Positions 1 to 8,494 of a stretch of DNA of 64,000 bases are shown in pieces. The notes under the pieces are model-generated. The model had not been told where the DNA came from, did not search any database, and saw only the letters and a list, made by a program, of their open reading frames with translations. The position numbers and the translations under genes are program-made. This stretch comes from an uncultured Candidatus Melainabacteria bacterium (GTDB lineage: Bacteria; Cyanobacteriota; Vampirovibrionia; Gastranaerophilales; Gastranaerophilaceae). The stretch spans positions 121,265-185,264 of the forward strand of contig CAKVIG010000004.1 of NCBI GenBank assembly GCA_934754515.1, given 5' to 3'. Position 1 is the stretch's first letter; each line of letters starts with the position of its first letter.

Positions 1-793
1 TATTATTAAACACAGCAACATGCCCGTGCATAAATTCACCCAAAATAGCTGCACTAATATTTTTATAAGAAGTTTCTTTAATCTTCAAACAAGCTTCTTT
101 CGCTAAAGAATACGAAATACCGTCTGCCGTTATTACAACAAGATTTTCTTTTGACAAATAATGTGCAAGTTCTTTAATATCGTTACGTCTTGCTAATGCT
201 TTTTCTATAATAATCGGAAGACTAAACAATGATTTTTTATATTCACTTGTTGCGTCCAGCCCATGAACATTTTCAACAAGTTTTAATGAAATTAAAATCA
301 AGCACAACATCTGCGATGTAAAAGATTTTGTTGCAGCAATACCTTGCTCAATACCTGCATAGCAAGCAACTTTGTAATCACACATTTTCCAAATTGTTGA
401 CTCTTCATTGTTTGTAATACAAAGTGTCGGCAAGTTTGAAAGCGATTTAACTTTTTCCACAGATTTAAGCGTATCGCTTGTTTCACCTGATTGAGTAATA
501 AAAATATAAAGTGTGTTTTCATCATGTGGAATAACGTTTTTCAGCAAAAATTCGCTTGAATAAATCGCACGCGATTCAATTTTGGAAAATTTTTCCAACA
601 AATCAACCGCAAACCTTGCGCAATGATAAGAAGAACCACTCGCAACAAGAACAATTTTTGTAATATTTTGTGGTAAATCCAGTTTCAATTCACCTGTTTC
701 AGAGTTAATGTATTTCATCAGGATGTAGGGAACAATTTTGGCTTGTTCAGCGATTTCTAATTCCATGTTTGTTTTTGGTTTCTTGTTAAACAT
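1..793 (-). CDS. SIS-domain sugar isomerase, GlmS C-terminal-like, stand-alone (partial)
   Basis: The frame is open from the ATG at 793 to the left edge, about 264 residues. It matches the isomerase half of glucosamine-6-phosphate synthase: ASGSSYHCA (residues 51-59) and TQSGETSDT (100-108) are the sugar-phosphate contacts of the first SIS domain, and GIEQGIAATKSFTSQM follows. The second SIS domain runs off the edge. There is no N-terminal glutaminase domain: AAGGAGAGCA precedes this ATG and the DNA upstream is a palindromic repeat, so the gene really begins here. By family it would isomerise or deaminate an amino-sugar phosphate. Without the amidotransferase half it cannot use glutamine unless a partner supplies it. 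AgaS/FrlB-type enzymes are alternatives. Confidence 0.8.
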   Translation of the reverse strand, partial: MFNKKPKTNMELEIAEQAKIVPYILMKYINSETGELKLDLPQNITKIVLVASGSSYHCARFAVDLLEKFSKIESRAIYSSEFLLKNVIPHDENTLYIFITQSGETSDTLKSVEKVKSLSNLPTLCITNNEESTIWKMCDYKVACYAGIEQGIAATKSFTSQMLCLILISLKLVENVHGLDATSEYKKSLFSLPIIIEKALARRNDIKELAHYLSKENLVVITADGISYSLAKEACLKIKETSYKNISAAILGEFMHGHVAVFNN

Positions 794-828
794 TGCTCTC
801 CTTGTTTTTAACATTTTAGGGTAGACAT

Positions 829-962
829 CAACACCTCACCCTAGCCCTCTCCTGTAAGGCGAGGGAATGACCTAAAGTCGTTCAATTATTACAAAGTTTT
901 TGTTTTTAGTTATTGTTGGGCTAAAAGCCCAACCTACTACATTAGATTGCTTGGGTGAGGTG
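829..962. repeat. Composite palindromic repeat between the SIS gene and comF
   Basis: The outer ends are inverted copies (CACCTCACCC at 830-839, GGGTGAGGTG at 953-962). Inside are a CCCTCTCC...GGCGAGGG half-palindrome and a perfect hairpin GTTGGGCT-aaa-AGCCCAAC (915-932). The stretch CTAAAGTCGTTCAA near 875 recurs near 23543, so this is one copy of a dispersed family. It may also work as a terminator. Confidence 0.7.
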
Positions 963-982
963 CCTGCTTCACCACCTTTATT

Positions 983-1627
983 TTAACATATCGGTGACGA
1001 AGATGCCATACAAACAACCTCATTTATTCCATGTTTTTTCAAAATCTTAATCATTTCTTCAAACGTAGCACCCGTTGTACAAATATCATCCAAAATCAAA
1101 ACAGGCTTTTTCAGGTCTTTTGAAGTATCAATTTCAAACGCTTCATACAAATTCGCAAGTCTTTCCTTGCGTGTAAGCTTGTATTGCGGTTTTGTATCTT
1201 TAACCCTCTTTATTAACTCAAAATTTGGTGTCAAATTCGCCATTTTGCAAAATTCTTCCGCCACAAGTTCCATGTGATTGTATTTTCTTTTCTTGATACG
1301 ATTTAAGTGCAATGGTACTGCAACTACCTGAAAATCACGCTTGTCATCCAGTCTTTCCCAATACTCATACATAAATTTTGCCAAATAGTGCGCTAATTCT
1401 CTTTGATTATGATACTTTAGACCTCTAATCAGCTTCTGCAAATTCTTATCATAATTTCCGGCACAAAAAATATTTACACCTTCTATTATTCGCTCCGCCC
1501 TGATATCGTTGAATGACAATGAGTCGTAACATTTCGGACACATTTTTAGCGAATATTTAGAGGACGAGCAGAAATAACATTTCTTTCTGTAAATTAAATC
1601 TAAAAGGGAAAGTAGGAATTTTTTCAT
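983..1627 (-). CDS. comF: ComF-family phosphoribosyltransferase-like protein
   Basis: 214 residues. The N-terminus has a zinc-ribbon-like cysteine set (CYFC at about 17-20, CPKC at about 31-34), and the C-terminal half is a type I PRTase fold with the PRPP loop LILDDICTTGATFEEM (about 177-192). The family takes part in handling incoming single-stranded DNA during competence in some bacteria; its enzymatic reaction is not established. Length is usual for the family. No Shine-Dalgarno is visible. An extended -10 box (TGtTATAAT) lies 7 nt before the ATG, which suggests a leaderless transcript. Single gene, bordered by repeats. Confidence 0.9.
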   Translation of the reverse strand: MKKFLLSLLDLIYRKKCYFCSSSKYSLKMCPKCYDSLSFNDIRAERIIEGVNIFCAGNYDKNLQKLIRGLKYHNQRELAHYLAKFMYEYWERLDDKRDFQVVAVPLHLNRIKKRKYNHMELVAEEFCKMANLTPNFELIKRVKDTKPQYKLTRKERLANLYEAFEIDTSKDLKKPVLILDDICTTGATFEEMIKILKKHGINEVVCMASSSPIC

Positions 1628-1634
1628 GAAAACT

Positions 1635-1643
1635 ATTATAACA
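1635..1643 (-). promoter_or_regulatory. Extended -10 box for comF
   Basis: On the minus strand this reads TGT-TATAAT and ends 7 nt before the comF ATG, so transcription should begin at or next to the start codon. Part of the leaderless set described in the findings. Confidence 0.6.
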
Positions 1644-1693
1644 TGATTTGTTGTTAATTTTCATTTTACCCTTGCGGGTTTTCACCTCAATTC

Positions 1694-1710
1694 CTTTACA
1701 TGTCTTAACA
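1694..1710 (+). promoter_or_regulatory. Direct repeat CTTTACA-TGT-CTTAACA upstream of the 1784 gene
   Basis: Two 7-nt half-sites, 10 nt apart start to start, about 74 nt before the GTG. A near-identical element lies at 10779-10795, about 80 nt before another x-F-x-G gene. The layout resembles the cyanobacterial HLR1/RpaB site (TTTACA-N4-TTTACA). That link is an inference. Confidence 0.45.
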
Positions 1711-1783
1711 AACCAAGTAAAAACAGCAATTTTTTGTTACAAATATACTTTATATAAATGTAGCAGGTTTAGAAGGTAATATT

Positions 1784-3154
1784 GTGACTGTTCAAACTCA
1801 TCACAATTTCATAGGTAATCCTAATTTTTCTCAGGTAAATTTCCGAGAAGCACCAACTCCTGCGCCAATTTTAGCTAAACCTATTAACACCGTAGAAAAC
1901 GCAATCAACAATACAGTTGATACTTTTGTTAAACAACCGGAGGATGAAGAAAAGAAAAAATCCAACAAAACCGCTATTACCGTAGGCAGTACTGTACTTG
2001 TTTTGACAGGTTTAGTTGCACTTTTAAACCCTAAATTTTCGGGCAAATTCGTCAACAAAATGAAAACCATGTCATCAGAAGCCAATGCGAAATTAGAAAA
2101 AAACAAGGGCAGTTTGGTTAAGACAAAGTTCTATAAAGCAAGCGAAAAAACTTTAGGCAAAGTTGCTGACTTTTTACAATTCACAAATACCATGAACGGT
2201 TGGAAAGATATCGGTTTCAAAAAACTTTGCACAGAAACAAAAGGTGTTAAAACGGTCATGACAAAACCGCATAAAACTATTACAAAGTGGTTTGACTCTT
2301 TAGGCAGACATACAGTTTTTGGCAAATATAACAGTGCAAATAAAAAATTAGATGAATTGAACGGTCTAATTAAATTCTATAAAAATAAGCTTCCAATATC
2401 CGAACAAAAAAAACTTGAAACAAAATTAAACGAAATTAAATCCGTAAGCGAATATTTTTCTAAAAACCAAACAGCTACACGTCTTGAAAATCAAGAAAAT
2501 GTGATGTCAAATTTGGAAAAGGATTTTTACGCTAAAACAAAAAACTATTTTGGCGATATGTGGCACGGCAAAGGTAAACGCAAAGAAACCTTCCAAAAAA
2601 ATATGACTTTCTGGGCTGAAGATATGCTCATGCCGGAAAGAAATAAACTTGAACAAAACGGTATTAAGGTTGTAGATAAGATTATGGGCGACGGTAAGGC
2701 TCAAAAAGGTACTTATCACGAAATCATGGAAATTTTGGAACCACATGTTTCACAAGAAGAAAAGGCTTTATTGGAAAAGAATTTAGCCAAAGCAAATAAA
2801 AAATTAAGGAAAGCAAATCATAGCGAATGCGTAGAATACTTTGACAAAAAACGTGATTTGGTATTAGGCGGAGCTCCGACTGATATCTTGACCGCCTTAT
2901 TCGGTCTTGGCATGAGTGGCATTGCAATTGGAACTGCCGACAACAAGGATGAACGTATTTCACGTTCTTTGACAGTTGCCTTTCCTGCTATTGCAGGGTT
3001 AGGAACTTCAATGGCATTGACAGCAATGCTGTTTTCAGGAGTTCAAGGTATGATATACGGCTCACTCGCTTCAATCGGATTAAGTAAAATCGGAAGTACG
3101 GCTGATAAATTAGTAACAAAATACAGACATCCTGCGGAGGTGAACAATGCTTAA
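1784..3154 (+). CDS. Hypothetical membrane-associated protein with x-F-x-G-type N-terminus
   Basis: 456 residues, no family recognised. It starts at GTG with AGAAGG eight nt upstream. The N-terminus is rich in N and F (HNFIGN, PNFSQVNFRE), as in other short-leader proteins of this window, and is not a Sec signal. A hydrophobic segment follows a charged linker (about 65-83, TVGSTVLVLTGLVALL). The middle is lysine-rich and probably helical, and the C-terminus (about 370-440) is a glycine- and alanine-rich hydrophobic hairpin. It overlaps a 30-codon frame at its 3' end. Possible roles (effector, membrane-remodelling or storage protein) cannot be told apart from sequence. Confidence 0.75.
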   Translation: MTVQTHHNFIGNPNFSQVNFREAPTPAPILAKPINTVENAINNTVDTFVKQPEDEEKKKSNKTAITVGSTVLVLTGLVALLNPKFSGKFVNKMKTMSSEANAKLEKNKGSLVKTKFYKASEKTLGKVADFLQFTNTMNGWKDIGFKKLCTETKGVKTVMTKPHKTITKWFDSLGRHTVFGKYNSANKKLDELNGLIKFYKNKLPISEQKKLETKLNEIKSVSEYFSKNQTATRLENQENVMSNLEKDFYAKTKNYFGDMWHGKGKRKETFQKNMTFWAEDMLMPERNKLEQNGIKVVDKIMGDGKAQKGTYHEIMEILEPHVSQEEKALLEKNLAKANKKLRKANHSECVEYFDKKRDLVLGGAPTDILTALFGLGMSGIAIGTADNKDERISRSLTVAFPAIAGLGTSMALTAMLFSGVQGMIYGSLASIGLSKIGSTADKLVTKYRHPAEVNNA

Positions 3155-3239
3155 CAAATTGATTGAACAAATTGTTGAAATCTATTATTCAATGTTCCAA
3201 GAACCTTGCTATGTGAAAGTTGAAATTTTTTGGTATTAA
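3147..3239 (+). CDS. Small translationally coupled ORF, 30 residues
   Basis: An ATG overlaps the last 8 nt of the preceding gene and has GGAGG at 3137-3141 inside that gene's last codons, a typical coupling layout. The predicted peptide begins MLNKLIEQIVEIYYSM and ends VEIFWY; it looks amphipathic. No family recognised. The strong ribosome site is the main reason to list it, and it may still be chance. Confidence 0.35.
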   Translation: MLNKLIEQIVEIYYSMFQEPCYVKVEIFWY

Positions 3240-3316
3240 TTCAATACTCTATACAAACCGACAGCAACATGCTAATATAAACATATAAGAAATATCTGAT
3301 AATCAGGAGAGCTTAT

Positions 3317-4117
3317 ATGAAAAAACAAGGCTTCACACTAATGGAATTGTTAATAACCTTAGGTATTGTTGGCGTCGTTTCAGCACTTACGATTCCGGCT
3401 TTAGTTACAAGTACTAGGAACAAAGCAAACGCTACAAAATTATCATCTGCAATTTTAAATATTGAAAATGCATTTACTAATGCGATAACACAAGAAAATG
3501 CGGATAATTTATATGACACAAATATGTGGTCAGAAGATAGAATCAATGCAACAGAAGGTGATAAAGACTTGTTTGCCGAACGTATCGGACAATATTTAAG
3601 ATTAAGCGGATATGAAAACAGTGACAATGATTTTTATGGAACAAGTCAAACTTGCGCTATGTCAGCAAGCGGAAGTACAAATAAAAATGCTTGTAGTGCC
3701 AGTGGTCAACGTTTTGGCGGAAGCGGACAAATGTTTACACTTAAAACAATTGATGGCGTAGCTGTCCACATAAGAACTTACAAGCACACCAATGACGAAA
3801 TAGCAACCCAAAAAGCTGCCGCTATTTCAGAAGGTTGCTCATATTATACAAACGCTGCCGATATCATTATTGACGTAAACGGAAAAGACTCACCAAACAC
3901 TTTCGGGCGCGATATTTTTTGGTTTGAAGTCGGTGAAAACGGCATTCTTTATCCAAACGGAAGCAAAGATGTTGCTCGTGTAGAACCACAACAAGGACGC
4001 TGGGACGAAAATTCTGTAGCAGCCTGTAATAACTCAAGCAAAGGGAGTGAAGAAGGACTTAGAGGTATTGGTTGCGCAGGACGTGTAGTTGCTGACGGAT
4101 ACAAAATTAATTATTAA
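3317..4117 (+). CDS. Type II/IV pseudopilin-like protein
   Basis: 266 residues. The N-terminus MKKQGFTLMELLITLGIVG is a prepilin signal: a short basic leader, cleavage expected after G6, F at +1, E at +5, then a hydrophobic helix. After it comes a long coiled segment (KANATKLSSAILNIENAF) and a cysteine-containing globular C-terminus, which suits a minor pilin or pseudopilin exported and processed by a PilD-like peptidase. AGGAGAGCTT precedes the ATG. No other pilus gene is adjacent, which is common for scattered minor pilins. A strong two-way terminator follows. Confidence 0.85.
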   Translation: MKKQGFTLMELLITLGIVGVVSALTIPALVTSTRNKANATKLSSAILNIENAFTNAITQENADNLYDTNMWSEDRINATEGDKDLFAERIGQYLRLSGYENSDNDFYGTSQTCAMSASGSTNKNACSASGQRFGGSGQMFTLKTIDGVAVHIRTYKHTNDEIATQKAAAISEGCSYYTNAADIIIDVNGKDSPNTFGRDIFWFEVGENGILYPNGSKDVARVEPQQGRWDENSVAACNNSSKGSEEGLRGIGCAGRVVADGYKINY

Positions 4118-4128
4118 TTCAATAAATA

Positions 4129-4168
4129 AAAAAAGTCGGATTATCATTAAAAAGTAATCCGACTTTTT
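4129..4168. terminator. Bidirectional terminator between pseudopilin and rdgB
   Basis: Inverted arms AAAAAGTCGGATTA and TAATCCGACTTTTT with A- and T-runs on both sides. It can end both converging genes. Confidence 0.85.
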
Positions 4169-4182
4169 ATCAATTTTTATTA

Positions 4183-4749
4183 TTAATCCTTCTTCAAATA
4201 CTCTACAACCCTTCTCAATGCAATTGAACGGTGCGAAATCTGATTTTTTTCGTCCTCGCTTAGCTCTGCAATCGTTCTCGTATCACCTTTTACTAAAAAT
4301 ATCGGATCATAACCAAAACCATTACTACCTCTTGCCTCCGTTGTAATTGAGCCTTCGCAAATCCCTGTAGTTGAAAATTCTACTTCTCCATTGGGATTGA
4401 TAAGAGTCATGCAGCAAGCAAAATGCGCATTTCTACTTGTCTTACCTTCCATTTCTTTTAAGACTCTTTCAATTCTTTTGGCAGGAGTTTCAGCATATCT
4501 TGCTGAATAAATCCCCGGCGCACCACCTAGCGCATCAATACAGAGCCCTGAATCATCCGCAAGTACCCAAGTTTTAGTGAGTTCCCAAGCCGCTTTAGCT
4601 TTTATTAAAGAATTTTCTTCAAACGTTTTGCCATCTTCAATCGGATCAAAACCATCAGGTGGTAAAATAAACTCCAAACCACTTCCTGCAACTATTTCAT
4701 TAATCTCTTTAACCTTATGAGCATTTGATGATGCTAAAACTATTTTCAT
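4183..4749 (-). CDS. rdgB: XTP/dITP diphosphatase (RdgB/HAM1)
   Basis: 188 residues from the ATG at 4749. A longer in-frame start at 4812 would run back into the upstream glycosyltransferase and is not homologous, so MKIVLASSNAHKVKEI is taken as the true start. Family motifs are present: SSNAHKVKEI, the metal site LADDSGLCIDALGGAPGIYSAR, GSNGFGYDPIF and SHRSIAL near the C-terminus. It cleaves non-canonical purine NTPs (ITP, XTP) to monophosphate and pyrophosphate to keep them out of DNA. It lies 4 nt after the glycosyltransferase stop, so the two are probably co-transcribed. Confidence 0.95.
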   Translation of the reverse strand: MKIVLASSNAHKVKEINEIVAGSGLEFILPPDGFDPIEDGKTFEENSLIKAKAAWELTKTWVLADDSGLCIDALGGAPGIYSARYAETPAKRIERVLKEMEGKTSRNAHFACCMTLINPNGEVEFSTTGICEGSITTEARGSNGFGYDPIFLVKGDTRTIAELSEDEKNQISHRSIALRRVVEYLKKD

Positions 4750-4753
4750 ACTT

Positions 4754-5548
4754 CTAATTCTCTTTTTTAAAATAATAAACCAATTCTTTTTCCGTATCCA
4801 AAGCCTGACCACCTTTATTGAAAAGTTTTATCGGCAAACCCATTTTAGCCAGTCTGTACAAAATACTGACCTTCAAAACTTCCAAACCGTATTTGCAAGA
4901 ACGCACAAAATTGATAGATGAAGCCTCTTTAAAATATTTTGTCGGACAAGAAATTTCACCGATTTTAAATCCGTTATACAAAATCAAAGCAAGCATTTCG
5001 TTATCAAAAATAAAATCATCACTGCAATCTTCAAGCGGAAGTTTTTCCAAAATTTCTCGCGTGAATCCTCGAAAGCCTGTGTGATATTCGGACAATTTTT
5101 CACCAATAACTACATTTTCAAACTCTGTTAAAAATCTGTTTGAAACATATTTGTACAAAGGCATACCGCCTTTCAAAGCGGAATGTCCGAGCATTCTTGA
5201 TGCGATAACAGCCTCGTACTCACCAAACGCCATCATAGACGCCATTGCAGGCACGAGTTTTGGTGTGTATTGATAATCAGGATGGAGCATGATAACAATA
5301 TCCGCCCCTGCTTTTAATGCCGCGCGGTAACAAGATTTTTGGTTTGCTCCATAGCCTTTATTTTTTTCGTGAACTATTGTCGTGATATTAAGTCTTTTTG
5401 CGACTTCCTTCGTTTCATCAAAAGAGAAATCGTCGACAAGAATAATCTCGTCGACGAAATTTTGATAAATCTCATTATAAGTCTTTTCTAAAGTCTTTTC
5501 TGCATTGTATGCAGGCATAATTACTACAACTTTTTTGTTGTTAATCAT
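4754..5548 (-). CDS. Family 2 glycosyltransferase (dolichol-phosphate-mannose-synthase-like)
   Basis: 264 residues. GT-A fold: VVIMPAYNAEKTLEKT at the N-terminus, nucleotide-binding ILVDDFSFDETKEVAK, then KGYGANQKSCYRAALKAGAD and the metal-site region MLHPDYQYTPKLVPAM, where HPD replaces the more usual DAD. It is soluble with no membrane helices, so it resembles stand-alone DPM1-like enzymes. Donor and acceptor cannot be read from the sequence. It sits between hpf and rdgB on the same strand, probably one operon. Confidence 0.85.
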   Translation of the reverse strand: MINNKKVVVIMPAYNAEKTLEKTYNEIYQNFVDEIILVDDFSFDETKEVAKRLNITTIVHEKNKGYGANQKSCYRAALKAGADIVIMLHPDYQYTPKLVPAMASMMAFGEYEAVIASRMLGHSALKGGMPLYKYVSNRFLTEFENVVIGEKLSEYHTGFRGFTREILEKLPLEDCSDDFIFDNEMLALILYNGFKIGEISCPTKYFKEASSINFVRSCKYGLEVLKVSILYRLAKMGLPIKLFNKGGQALDTEKELVYYFKKEN

Positions 5549-5562
5549 TTTTTACCTGAATA

Positions 5563-5919
5563 CTAACTTTCAACAGCTTCTTCTTTAACTTCAGAGTTTC
5601 TGATAGTTTCTTTGCTTCCTGCAGATAAAGCTTTGTCTTTGAATTTTTGTACTTGTCTTGACAATTTGTCAGCCAACAAATCAATACTTGCATACATAGA
5701 TTCTGCAGATTCTTCGCAGTGAACAACACCTGTGTTCATTTTGCAAGAAACTTCAGCCACGTGTTTTCCTGTCGCAGCAGGGTTTTTAATTACAGAAAGA
5801 ACTACATCAATACCTGTAATTTGATCGTAGTGAGTTGCTACCTTACCGATTTTTTCCTTTACATAAGCCTTGATAGCATCTGTAATCTCAATGTTTTTAC
5901 CGTTTACGTGTATATGCAT
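5563..5919 (-). CDS. hpf: Ribosome hibernation-promoting factor / RaiA-like
   Basis: 118 residues. It starts MHIHVNGKNIEITDAIKAYV and carries the KVATHYDQITGIDVVLSVI and HVAEVSCKMNTGVVHCEESAESMYASIDLLADKLSRQV blocks of the beta-alpha-beta-beta-beta-alpha fold. The C-terminal extension is short, so it is the short form, without the dimerising domain of long HPF. It binds the 30S decoding region and silences ribosomes in stationary phase. A strong AGGAGGTGTAA site precedes the ATG, implying high translation. Confidence 0.93.
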   Translation of the reverse strand: MHIHVNGKNIEITDAIKAYVKEKIGKVATHYDQITGIDVVLSVIKNPAATGKHVAEVSCKMNTGVVHCEESAESMYASIDLLADKLSRQVQKFKDKALSAGSKETIRNSEVKEEAVES

Positions 5920-5992
5920 TTACACCTCCTAATGTACTACCTTTCTATTGTACAACATTTAAACCAATTTTTAAAGTGCTTTGTTGACAAAA

Positions 5993-6208
5993 TTATTCTA
6001 AAATTTGCGGTAGCTCAACATTTGGCGTGCCTATTGTTCTAACAAGTTCTAAAACTGCTGCTTTCATTTGGCATCTTTGAGCAGTTGCGCTAAAGAAATC
6101 ACTGTAAAAACATCCTTCACACACACAACCTCTTTTATAGCATTCTAATGCAGTAGGCGTCCATCTTTTTACAGCAATAGCTCTCCCCATATCACGACTC
6201 TTGAACAC
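5993..6208 (-). CDS. Conserved cysteine-rich small protein
   Basis: 71 residues from a GTG at 6208 with GGGAGG six nt upstream. The core is WTPTALECYKRGCVCEGCFY, then RCQMKAAVLELV. The spacing C-x4-C-x-C-x2-C could bind a metal or an iron-sulfur cluster. That is inference, as no characterised family was recognised. The clear ribosome site and patterned cysteines argue that it is real. It has its own upstream region and is followed by hpf on the same strand. Confidence 0.65.
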   Translation of the reverse strand: MFKSRDMGRAIAVKRWTPTALECYKRGCVCEGCFYSDFFSATAQRCQMKAAVLELVRTIGTPNVELPQILE

Positions 6209-6869
6209 TTATTCCTCCCGAAAATTATATTTTTATTTGTGATTAATTCTATTTACCGTTAAGGCTCTCAATCCCTAACCCATATTTCTATTATATGGGT
6301 TAAGAGTGTATTTACAAGCCACATTTGGCTAATTGTAACAAAATCTTAAAATATTGCATTTTCTTATAATCATTGCCATTGCGCGTTTTTGGACATGCTA
6401 AAGCTACATAGTTACATGGTTTTAGCGTTTTAAATCATGCTTAAGCCATGCCATGAGCATGTTTGCATGCATTTTAAAAAGAGTTAAGTTTTGTAACGAA
6501 GTTGGCATGTTGTGAGAGAAAGTGATTGGATTTGGTAGAATTAATGAGTTTAGTTGAAAATTGAAAGTGGAAAGTTGTTTTAAAGATTTTTGTAAAAAAT
6601 ATGCGCTAAAATTTCATATTCGGACTAAAAATAAAAGTTAATAGAAAAGCTGGATCCTTCACGCTAATCGCGTTCAGGATGACGCGGCGCGGCTCTACTG
6701 ACGTGGCGTCATTCTGAGGTTCGATTAGAACCGAGGAATCCAGCCTTTTATTAACTATTTTTTCTTTTATCATAATTAAAAAAGACATCATATTTACTTT
6801 TCCAAAATCATCCTTAAAAATATACAGCCGACCAATTCTTTTAACAAGCGAAACAAAAATAATAAAACT
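6209..6869. other. Gene-poor 660-bp spacer
   Basis: No supported gene. It holds a hairpin TAACCCATAT...ATATGGGTTA (6278-6303), a GTTGAAAATTGAAAGTGGAA stretch (6553-6572) that recurs inverted near 35980-36012, and a long imperfect palindrome at 6637-6755. Confidence 0.7.
6637..6755. repeat. Imperfect inverted repeat, about 45-bp arms
   Basis: The left arm runs GTTAATAG...AGCTGGATCC...CAGGATGACGC. The right arm is its imperfect reverse complement, GCGTCATTCTGAGG...GAGGAATCCAGCC...TTAAC. The sequence style (GGATCCTTCACG...CAGGATGACG) is that of the dispersed intergenic palindromes found in many bacteria. It is distinct from the CCCTCTCC family in this window. Confidence 0.75.
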
Positions 6870-7646
6870 ATGAAAAAATTACTAAGTATATTTTTAATGC
6901 TGATTCTTACATTTCCTGCATTTGCTGCGACCTTCCAAGGCGGAGTTGCAGAACAAGGTACTGCAAATTCAAGCAGAATTATTGATAAACAAACAGGGCA
7001 AGGTATTGGCGGAGCTAATATCCATTTGCCAAAACAAAATTATTCAACGAGAACCGACCAAGAGGGCTATTTTGAGCTTGATACACAAATCAACGGTCCA
7101 AGTATCATGTCTGTTCAAAAAGAGAACTACAAGCCGTTTACAATGACCATAAACGACAAAACTCTGAATGCGCCGATTGTAGTCGGTATTGAAAAATCTA
7201 ATGCATCAGGTCAAGCAATTGATACAAATATGTACCATTTGGGTGACAACAATTTTTCAGAGCTTTCCGCAAATGCAGGAGAGTTTAACATGCAGTCAAT
7301 CGGACCTTTCTATACCAAGAGTTTTACACTCCGGAATATAAATTTAGCAAAGCCTGTTTATTTAGTAATCGGTTCAATCATAGGTATTGATACCGCAATG
7401 GCACGTTCTATGGGACAGAATCGTATTCCAAACGCATTTGCGTCACCGCCGGAAGTTTATTTTAACGGAAATAAAATTTCTGAAATTCAATTAAACGGCG
7501 ATGGTCAAAGAATTAAGCTTCCACCAAATCTTATACGCAAAAATCAGGTAAACGAGATTACGATTAAAACTGGTAGAAACCTTATGCAGACGGCATACAT
7601 TGATTATGATGATATTGAGTTTATGAATTTAATTATTGAGAATTAA
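6870..7646 (+). CDS. Secreted protein with carboxypeptidase-regulatory-like domain
   Basis: 258 residues. MKKLLSIFLMLILTFPAFAA is a clear Sec signal peptide with cleavage after AFA. Residues about 35-110 form a CarboxypepD_reg-like beta-sandwich: DKQTGQGIGGANIHLP, then STRTDQEGYFELD. The rest is a beta-rich domain without a recognised family. It is probably periplasmic or surface-exposed and non-catalytic. It is monocistronic and convergent with proC. Confidence 0.7.
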   Translation: MKKLLSIFLMLILTFPAFAATFQGGVAEQGTANSSRIIDKQTGQGIGGANIHLPKQNYSTRTDQEGYFELDTQINGPSIMSVQKENYKPFTMTINDKTLNAPIVVGIEKSNASGQAIDTNMYHLGDNNFSELSANAGEFNMQSIGPFYTKSFTLRNINLAKPVYLVIGSIIGIDTAMARSMGQNRIPNAFASPPEVYFNGNKISEIQLNGDGQRIKLPPNLIRKNQVNEITIKTGRNLMQTAYIDYDDIEFMNLIIEN

Positions 7647-7660
7647 AGTTAATAACACCC

Positions 7661-8473
7661 TTATTTACCTAGCGCATGCGCTTTATCGGTCGTACTCTTG
7701 ATTACATCGTAGAAAAGTTTTTCTGTATTATTTTCATCCATGCAATCAACGCCAACTCTTGTACAGCCGCCTTTTGTTGCAACGTTAGCAATCAACTCTT
7801 CCATAGGAATTTCTCTATGCAAAGCCATTTTTGCAGAACCAATTGCTGTTTGGATACTCAAAAGCAAAGACTTTTCATAATCCAAGCCCAATTTTTCGCC
7901 CGCTCTTGCAATTTCATTAATAACTTTATAGAAAAATGCAGGGCCTGAACCTGAAATCGCCGTAACAATATCAATTTGGGCTTCATTATCTACAACAATA
8001 CATTTGCCGATTGTAGAAAGAAGTTCTTTAATAAATTCCAAATCGTCTTTCTTAGCATTTTTTCCGCCAACCATGCCGCTCATACCTTCTCCAACAAGAG
8101 CAGGCGTGTTTGGCATAACTCTAATAACTCTTGTGCCATTAGGAAGTCCTGCTTCCAATTTTTCTGTCGTAACACCTGCTGCAATTGATACAACAAGTTT
8201 TTCAGAATTGATATAAGGCGAAATTTCCGCCAAAACATCTGCAACCTGATTTGGTTTTGTTGCAATAAAGATTGTTTCAGCATTCTCGGCTAATTCTTTA
8301 TTGTCAGAAATAACTTTTATTCCCAAAATTTTTGACTTTTCTTCCAATAAATCTTTTTCAGCCTGAGTAGCAATCAATTCTTCAGGTTTTGCAAAACCCG
8401 TTTTGATTAGACCTTTAATAATTGCGCTTGCCATTTTGCCTGCGCCTACAAAACCGATTTTATAATTAGCCAT
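7661..8473 (-). CDS. proC: Pyrroline-5-carboxylate reductase
   Basis: 270 residues. Rossmann motif IGFVGAGKMASAIIKGL at the N-terminus, then ATKPNQVADVL, VIRVMPNTPALVGEGM and the family signature ISGSGPAFFYKVINE...AGEKLGL. It reduces 1-pyrroline-5-carboxylate to proline with NAD(P)H, the last step of proline synthesis. It starts 21 nt after metG on the same strand with GAGGTGAATAAAA before the ATG, so it is probably co-transcribed with metG. Confidence 0.96.
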   Translation of the reverse strand: MANYKIGFVGAGKMASAIIKGLIKTGFAKPEELIATQAEKDLLEEKSKILGIKVISDNKELAENAETIFIATKPNQVADVLAEISPYINSEKLVVSIAAGVTTEKLEAGLPNGTRVIRVMPNTPALVGEGMSGMVGGKNAKKDDLEFIKELLSTIGKCIVVDNEAQIDIVTAISGSGPAFFYKVINEIARAGEKLGLDYEKSLLLSIQTAIGSAKMALHREIPMEELIANVATKGGCTRVGVDCMDENNTEKLFYDVIKSTTDKAHALGK

Positions 8474-8494
8474 TTTTATTCACCTCTCTTAAGA

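Noticed and set aside
4750..4812. Longer RdgB start at 4812
   Set aside because: It would overlap the upstream glycosyltransferase by 59 nt and adds non-homologous basic residues.
6606..6791. 61-codon frame on the minus strand
   Set aside because: It reads through the palindrome at 6637-6755 with no ribosome site; repeat-derived.
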